NCBI RefSeq assembly: GCF_030867095.1
Contig: NC_081824.1
Location: 49,820,882 to 49,884,881 of the forward strand
Direction: 5' to 3'
DNA: 64,000 nt
DNA from: Alligator mississippiensis
Taxonomy: Eukaryota; Chordata; Crocodylia; Alligatoridae
Below are positions 58,369 to 64,000 of this stretch, in pieces. Each line of letters starts with the position of its first letter. The stretch's first letter is position 1. A program made the translations under genes and the position numbers. Below the pieces are notes generated by a model, which saw only the letters and a program-made list of their open reading frames with translations, ran no database searches and was not told the origin of the DNA.

Positions 58369-59325
58369 GGTAGGTGTCTACACGTGAAGCATATTAACGC
58401 TGTGTGTGGACTGACTTGGGACTGAAGTTAATCCCAAGTCATTCTACACACACACAACATTAATGTACATGCTCATTAATGCGCTTTAAACTATTTGCAC
58501 CTACATTTCATAGATTTCATACACATTAGGGCTGGAAGGGACCTCACAAGATCATTGGGTCCAGCCCCCTGCCCAAAGGGCAGGAAATCAGCTGAGGTCA
58601 GATGACCCCAGTGAGATAAGTATCCAAATGTTGTTTGAACATGTCAAGAGTAGGTGCTTGCACCACTTCTGGGGGGGAGTCTATTCCATACCCTGGAGAC
58701 TCAGACAGTAAAGAAGTTTTTCCTTATGTCCAGTCTAAAATCGATTTCCAGCAGTTTGTGACCATTGGACCTTGTCTTCCCTTGGGTGCCTTGGTGAACA
58801 GATGTTCTCCCAGATCCTGATGCACACCCCTGATATACTTATAAGCTGCCACCAAGTCCCCCCTGAGCCTACAATTTTCCAAGATGAAGAGTCCCATGCC
58901 TCTCAGCCTCTCCTCATAAGGTCTGCTTTCTTGACCTCTGATCATGTGCATGGCTCTCCTCTGGACTCTCTCAAGCTTCTCCACATCCTTTCTAAAGTGT
59001 GGAACCCAGAACTGAATGCAGTACACCAGCTGCAGCCTCACCAAGGCTGAATAAAGTGGGACGATGACATCTTGGATCCTGCTTGGGATGCATTGGTAGA
59101 TGCAAGCCAGGGTTTTATTTGCTTTCCCGGTTGCAGCATTGAATTGGTGGCTCATCATGACCCCCAAGTCTCTTTCAGTCGTAGTGCTAGTGTCAAATTT
59201 AGGTGTGACTAGCCTAAATTTGCCATTTTTAAAGTACACTAAGGGTGTACACCTGTAGATGCATGCCCTAATGTGCCTTAAATTTAGGTGAATGAGCCTT
59301 AAAGTGCCTCATGTAGATGCACACT
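58369..59325. mobile_element. MITE of the GGGCACATCTACATG family, split by a CR1 insertion
   Basis: The left part (58369-58504) opens with GGTAGGTGTCTACACGTG, and the right part (about 59196-59325) closes with CTCATGTAGATGCACAC, matching the inverted termini of this family. The right part contains TTTAGGTGTGACTAGCCTAA and GCCATTTTTAAAGT, the reverse complement of interior text in the element at 19751-20126. The left part has a hairpin: GACTTGGGA (58413-58421) pairs with TCCCAAGTC (58432-58440), extended outward by GTGTGTG/CACACAC. A CR1 copy occupies 58505-59195. Confidence 0.72.
58505..59195 (-). pseudogene. CR1 3' fragment with C-terminal RT coding, nested in a MITE
   Basis: The 3' end lies at low coordinates (plus strand: CATACACATTAGGGCTGGAAGGGACCTC). 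The minus-strand frame encodes TTERDLGVMMSHQF (about 59180), ALVRLQLVYCIQFWVPHFRKD (about 59040), KLERVQRRAMHMIRG (about 58970) and RLRGDLVAAYKYIRG (about 58870), the conserved C-terminal CR1 ORF2 blocks also seen at 51609-53975. The open frame runs for about 170 codons (58724-59239, partly from MITE sequence at its start). Because it interrupts the MITE, it is the younger of the two. It is severely 5'-truncated. Confidence 0.88.
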
Positions 59326-59536
59326 CGGAGCACAAAATTCAGACATGCACACTGGCATCACAACCAAGAAGCAAATTCACTTATATGCCTCTCTCCATTG
59401 TTTAGTTTAAGGCACTGCTCGAAGTGAGTCCTGGAAATCCTATTTGTCTAACTCTCCCTCAAGCACTGTATAGAGGGCTGAGTGACTGACTTAGGTCTAT
59501 GGATTCCAAAGATAGGTCCAGGCGCATAGGTCAGGT

Positions 59537-59762
59537 ACAGACATTACACTTTTACCAGTATAAGTGATCAGAAACCAGTCTATACCCATAATAGAACAGA
59601 AGTTCAGCACACACAGACTGGTTTAAAAATGGTGGAACCCAGTCTAAGAATAGCCGCCCCCCAGGGTGAAAGTATGTTCTGTTCACAGCCAATCTAAACT
59701 GCGACTCCTACAGAAAACTGTGCAATTTAGATTGATTCTGCACTAAAGTGTAGGCATGATAA
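59537..59762. mobile_element. Copy (or left end) of the GGGACAGACATTA / AAACCAGT family
   Basis: It begins GTACAGACATTACACTTTTACC and contains GATCAGAAACCAGTCTATAC and AACAGAAGTTCAGCACACAC, parallel to 47400-47480. The segment ending AAAGTGTAGGCATGATA at about 59745-59761 is an imperfect inverse of the start, so it may be a complete MITE of about 225 bp. Alternatively it is the left end of a larger element reaching 61945, where the same text recurs in reverse complement. Confidence 0.55.
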
Positions 59763-60779
59763 CATTGACTCCCTTGGTAGATTTTGCCTGGGACTGTCCA
59801 ACTTCAGTGAGGTTGGGGGCTGCATGTAGAGATAGCATGTGGTCTTTGGACCACATACCACATGAGCAGCAGCACAGCATGCATAGCCCCCCAGAACTTG
59901 CCCTGTTGTGGGCTACAGTGGTGGAAACATGGCCCAACATCATCTCCTAAAGGCAAAGGACCCCTGCCACATGGGCTGTGCTAGCAGCATGTGGATCCCT
60001 CACCCCCCTCTTCATGGGCTGCACCAGCGGCACACAACCTCCCTCCCACTACCACCTGCACCAGGCAGCACACAGATCTTGAGGCTTTTTTTCCTGCATA
60101 CAGCAGTGGAAGAGGAGCCCTGATCTAGCCCACAGTCAGTATTTAAATCGATGTCAAGAATACAACTCATGTAACAAATATTCACATGCAGGACCAGGTT
60201 CTTAGCTCATATTATTTATGCAGCTAGTGTCCTACTAATTTCTTATGGAGATTCAGCTGTCAGTCCTATATGATTTTGAATCAACCAGAAAAAAAATATT
60301 CTTGGGTAGTAAATCCAACATGAAGCAGTGTGATCTGTACAAAAAATTACTGTAGAAAATTTACTTAACCATGAACACTTTTTTCTTCGCCCCAGATATC
60401 TCCCATCTAAGAACTAGCTCAATTAGTGGTGAGTGATACGTGGTTTTGAGCAGTTGTTTCGAAAATGAAATAATTTTTCTGTTGTTCTTAATTCTATCAC
60501 GATTCCATAGAAGTAGAATATTTCTTATATATATTTTTCTCCATTGATCCGATTACTTGCAAATAGTGTACACTTAATTCACACGCTACTTAACAGATGT
60601 CAAATTTGTCATCTGGGCTCTAATCCTGTCTCCCTTCCCCTACAGGTACATCTGGCCTGAAAGGCAGGTGACCTGAGGTAAACACAGAGAAAGAACACAG
60701 AGTTAGGTCAATCAGGAATCTGGACTCTAGAGCTAGGGGAAAGACATTTAAAAAGCCAGGGCCTGAACTGATTCAATCT

Positions 60780-61745
60780 TTGAGGGTTAGTCTGAAGTGG
60801 CAAGAAGGCAGAGACCCTGATGGGGGCAGCCGTCCCACTCATGGTTTCCTGGGGAGCGCAAGCCCCCTCCCAGCAGGAGAACTGCTCTGTGAGTGGGAGC
60901 GGGGCTGGCAGAGCTGCCACAGACTGAGTGGGGTGAGCTGCAGTGGCACTAGGTGGAGCTTGGCGGGCTATGGTCACTCCTCCAAGCCTTGGTGCTGCTG
61001 CTCACCCCATGCAGTCTGCAGCAGCTCTGCCTGGCCTGTCCTGCTGGGAAGAGGCTTGTGCTCACTGGGAAACCATGACAGGAGCTGCTGCCCCTGTCAA
61101 GGTCCCTGCCTCCTCAGCACCCCAGCGGCAGAGGCGGGGCCAGAGGCCAGCCAGCATGGCCCCTTAGGTGAGGGGGCAGAATAGGGGGTTATTTCCCGCT
61201 CCCTCTGGTGTCTGGCAAAAGCGGCAGGGAAGAGGATTATTCTGCTGCTCACCCTGCACAGGGAGCGATCGGGGGATGCTGGCGGTCATAACTAGCAGAT
61301 CCTGGCTGCGCTCCCCTGGGGTACAGCAGGAATAAACCCCTTCCCTGCCCCCTCTGCCTCAAGGGGCCTTGCCAGCTGGCATCTGGCCGCACCCCCACCA
61401 CTGCAACAGCAAGTGGGGAGCAGCAGGCAGACCCCAGTCCAGGTCCATGCCAGTGGGACAAGGAGGGAAAACTAAATCCCTGGCTAGTTCACTTGAGGCT
61501 ACTGCTGGTGTGGGCCATGCCCCTGCTGCTGGAGCAATGAGTGGAGAAATGCCTGGCAGGTCCGCACTGGTGGGACAGGGGAGGGAATGGGGAATAAACC
61601 TCTTCCCTGCCCCCTTCACCTTAACGGGGCTGGAGTCTGGTATCTGGCACACCCTGTCCCTGGAGCAGACAGCACAGCCCTGTGCCAGGGCTGCAGAGCA
61701 TGTCAGGATGCTGGGGGACTCTGGCTTAAGTTAAACCAGGAAGTG
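60780..61745. repeat. GC-rich interior of a probable TIR element
   Basis: A long GC-rich, CTG/CCC-rich block with repeated phrases such as GGGCCATGCCCC..GCTGGAGC and TTCCCTGCCCCCTYCRCCT (about 61340 and 61602). Its right part (61675-61745) is the reverse complement of 47590-47690 (shared AGAGTCCCCCAGCATCC), tying it to the element at 47393-48561. The frames here are compositional. Confidence 0.55.
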
Positions 61746-61945
61746 GGGGGGGGAAGGGACAGAAGTTCCATAAACCGGTTTAGCTCAATCAGTTAAGTCT
61801 GATACTGCATTCAACCAGGTTTATCTCAAACCGGTTTTGTCCATTTTGAAACTGGTTTATGTGCACTGAACTTATGTTCTGTTACAGATTTAAACCAATT
61901 TCTGCAGCCTTAAACCAGTTTATGTGCAACTTCTATCCCTAGCCT
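61745..61945. mobile_element. Reverse-complement copy of the 47393-47583 segment
   Basis: In reverse complement this matches 47393-47583 almost phrase by phrase: CTAGGGATAGAAGTTG as the terminus, then CTGTAACAGAACATAAGTTC, AGTGCACATAAACCAGTTTC, AAACCTGGTTGAATGCAGTA, TCAGACTTAACTGATTGAG and a closing CTTCTGTCCC. The AAACYGGTTTA words are frequent. It forms the right end of a copy whose interior is the GC-rich block to its left. Confidence 0.72.
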
Positions 61946-62192
61946 ACTTGTACCGGTCACAGTACACATATAAGCAAGTCCTGCAAAGAAACTGCAGTCT
62001 CAGTGTATGACAAACTGAAGGAGCAAACAAAGGAGGACTGGGGTAAGATAAGTGTAATACAAAATGCGTGTTACAAGAGCAGTGTCTACAGAACTAGAGA
62101 ACCTGAGCAGTGAGGTCCACCAATGAATTGCCCTGCTTGTGCATACTAACTCTTGTGGTAGGGGATTTGTGCACTGAACAACCACCAAGCCA

Positions 62193-62649
62193 CAGCTGTT
62201 CAACTGGAGGTCTGCATGACATATTCAGCCCATAAGAGTTTAATTTGTGACCCAGGGCTCCCAACTGGCCATTGCTCTCCCCATCATTCCAGCTGGAGCT
62301 GCAGTTGGGGTTTCCAGGCTCCCCCTCCTCTACTGCATGGCACCCCTGGAACCTGGCTCCCCCTCCTCTATTGCATGGCACCCCTGGAACCTGGCTTCCA
62401 CTTCCTGCCCCTCCCCTGGGAGTGGCATGGAATTGTATAGCCCATGGTGGATCAGGGAAACCTGTGGTCAGGGCATAGCCTGCAAGTGTAGTGCAGCACT
62501 GAAGGAGAGAGGCTCCCATGCAGCATATGGCCTGGGCAGGCTGTGGGTCATGCTAGTGTGGGTCATGGAGCATGTCATGCTGGCTGGCTCATACTGGCTG
62601 TAGGTCATGCAGCATGTCACCCCCGGCTACTTAGAAGTTGGACAACCCT
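62193..62649. mobile_element. hAT-like non-autonomous element
   Basis: The left end CAGCTGTTCAACTGGAGG and the inverse of the right end (AGGGTTGTCCAACTTCTAAG) are imperfect inverted repeats of the CAGGGTTGTCCAACTTCT type. The interior is GC-rich and includes GTCATGCAGCATGTCAC-type phrases near the right end and a 38-bp tandem duplication. No transposase is present and no convincing target duplication was seen. Confidence 0.6.
62319..62394 (+). repeat. Two tandem copies of a 38-bp unit
   Basis: The unit starting CTCCCCCTCCTCTA and ending CCCCTGGAACCTGG occurs twice in tandem, with one substitution visible (CTACTGC against CTATTGC). It lies inside the hAT-like element. Confidence 0.9.
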
Positions 62650-63760
62650 ATACCAGGTATATATATATATACACCACTTCCCCATGTACGTTTTGTAGCA
62701 GAAGCCACAGATCTACTTCCCAAGCAATCAGGCAAGGGCCACCTCAACATTTGCAGTAACTGTCTGTAGAAGACTTGACCCTGTGAAGTTTTGTCTTCAA
62801 AGGTTTAAAAGTAGCTTAGCCACGCCTTTCTCCAAAACACAACTGTTTGATACAATTTGCTGCCCAAATGCAATAAGACCTGAATAAATAGATCCCATGA
62901 CAAATAGACTGGAATTTATTGTGTACAAAATAAAATAATCCACCCTACGGGCTCAATTTTTAAGTCTTCCATCTCTGTACAGATTTGTTCTTGTATTGTT
63001 TAGCTAGTGAGGACAGTTTCTCTCTGTACAGAAGCAAAGTAGCATTTTAATTTGCTCAGTTCAACAGCAGACACATAATATCAGACCTCTCATATAATAT
63101 TCTAGTAAATTATCACTGTTTGCTAGAATATGTTACACAAGGCTTTTAATTTATCCAACTGTTAATCAGATCAGACAAGTTCATGCTCATCCAGTATTAG
63201 CAAGATAATGTTCTCTCACTTACCAGAACTACTATTTGTATTTAATGTTTGTATGTGACATGCCAGTCAGGGATCCAAACCTTGTTGTGCTAAACAGTAT
63301 TCATATGTGAAAAAAGACACGTTTATGCTGCAAAGAAATTAAAGTCAGAAGGCATGTCAATAGTCATCTGAAGCAGTAGAAGAGGGGGAGTTAGGACAAA
63401 AATGAAACAAGTATACTTTTTACAATAAATAGCAGCATCAATACACCCTCGTCGTTATTGAGTGTTTAGTAGGTATCATGACAGCCATATTTTTTTAATG
63501 GATTTAAAAAATGCTTTGTGAACTTATGGAGAATTCCACCCATGCACAAGGATCTTTGTGTTCTAGCTACAGCATCTGCAACTGAAGTTTACTGTCAAAG
63601 TAACTCGTTATTTATTCCACCATCTCTGCACATTTGCAACAGAACAAGCACGTGTTGGTGAACAGTAACTACCATGAGTAAAAGAACCACTTTTAATGGA
63701 TATTGAAATTTATTCTTGTATAAACACGAATAACTTGTATAAATTGTATAAACAAGTACT
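62650..63760. other. Intronic stretch, unassigned
   Basis: AT-rich, with a short (TA)n tract at about 62660-62673. No exon, RNA gene or repeat recognised. Confidence 0.5.
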
Positions 63761-63764
63761 AGAT

Positions 63765-63945
63765 GACTGTGCAGTAACCCTCATTACTGTGCTCCAACAA
63801 ATGGCTTTTTTGTGACACTGACTGCACTTCAGCCTGAGACTACTGAGCAATAGCGTCATGTCACACTTTCTGCCAAGCAGCGCTACTGTGCAGTGGTAGT
63901 CTCAGACTACTGTGCAGTCAGCATCTCATGTAGATGCAGCCAAAG
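63765..63945. mobile_element. Partial MITE of the GGGCACATCTACATG family
   Basis: The right end CATCTCATGTAGATGCAGCC (about 63923-63942) is a family terminus, and the interior ACTGTGCAGT/CTACTGTGCAGTGG words match the element at 50357-50607. A recognisable left terminus is missing; the copy seems to start near 63766 with GACTGTGCAGTAACC. Confidence 0.55.
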
Positions 63946-64000
63946 ACCAGCAATGGCTTCCTGATTGAAATGCTTCCTGTTACTCATCATGGTTGTTATC

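Larger units (their letters stand above)
16461..64000 (-). other. HMGCLL1: Large HMGCLL1-like intron (5' end outside the window)
   Basis: Upstream of the acceptor at 16461-16462 I searched by eye for the next HMG-CoA lyase exon, which should encode the YEISLGDTIGVGTPG and HDTYGQALANIL segments. I did not find it on either strand. The intron therefore seems to extend past 64000, giving at least 47.5 kb. Human HMGCLL1 also has very long introns, whereas HMGCL is compact. Everything listed from here to the window end is intronic if this holds. A diverged exon could have been missed by eye. Confidence 0.65.

Noticed and set aside
1-64000. A previously undescribed multi-gene biological system
   Set aside because: Apart from two exons of a known metabolic enzyme gene, everything recognisable is transposon-derived or non-coding. 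Nothing in the window supports a new system, so none is claimed.

Overview
This is vertebrate nuclear DNA: AT-rich, almost entirely non-coding, and layered with transposon relics. The dominant LINE is CR1, accompanied by MIR-like SINE remnants, many short hAT- and PIF/Harbinger-like non-autonomous DNA transposons with GC-rich interiors, and one probable solo LTR. This repeat mix suggests a sauropsid, most likely a crocodilian such as an alligator; a turtle is the main alternative. The organism call is inference.

The only host gene I can support is the 3' end of an HMG-CoA lyase gene on the minus strand, most likely HMGCLL1. Its terminal coding exon is 10758-10865 and its penultimate exon 16335-16460. 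They are joined in phase 0 by a 5.5-kb intron with correct splice sites. The penultimate exon carries the lyase active-site block with the catalytic Cys. I found no further exon up to 64000, so the next intron is at least 47.5 kb long, and most of the window is intronic.

Layout. 1-10500: downstream flank of the gene, with a GATA microsatellite, SINE/MIR remnants, a small hAT-like element at 9005-9173 and a clean hAT-type element at 7633-8259 with a perfect 8-bp target duplication. 10758-16460: the two exons, with a decayed hAT-like element and an old CR1 fragment in the intron between them. 16461-64000: the large intron. It holds a Harbinger-like MITE with a palindromic core (19751-20126), an RTE-like LINE lacking most of its endonuclease (24440-26650), a CR1 copy that keeps its ORF1 esterase domain but lacks the endonuclease and is split by an LTR-like insertion (29985-33320), and several TIR elements (34045-34809, 39285-39824, 47393-48561, 58369-59325, 59537-61945, 62193-62649). 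It also holds a young 5'-truncated CR1 with an unbroken 788-codon frame (51515-53945) and an ancient CR1/L3-like LINE (55090-57140).

All ten LINE segments I could orient lie on the minus strand, the sense strand of the host gene. That is unusual, because sense-oriented LINEs are normally depleted from introns. I found no operon, CRISPR array, phage, RNA gene or convincing new cellular system. The points most worth following up are this strand pattern, the endonuclease-deleted LINE copies, the nested insertions that allow relative dating, and the families of inverted-repeat elements.
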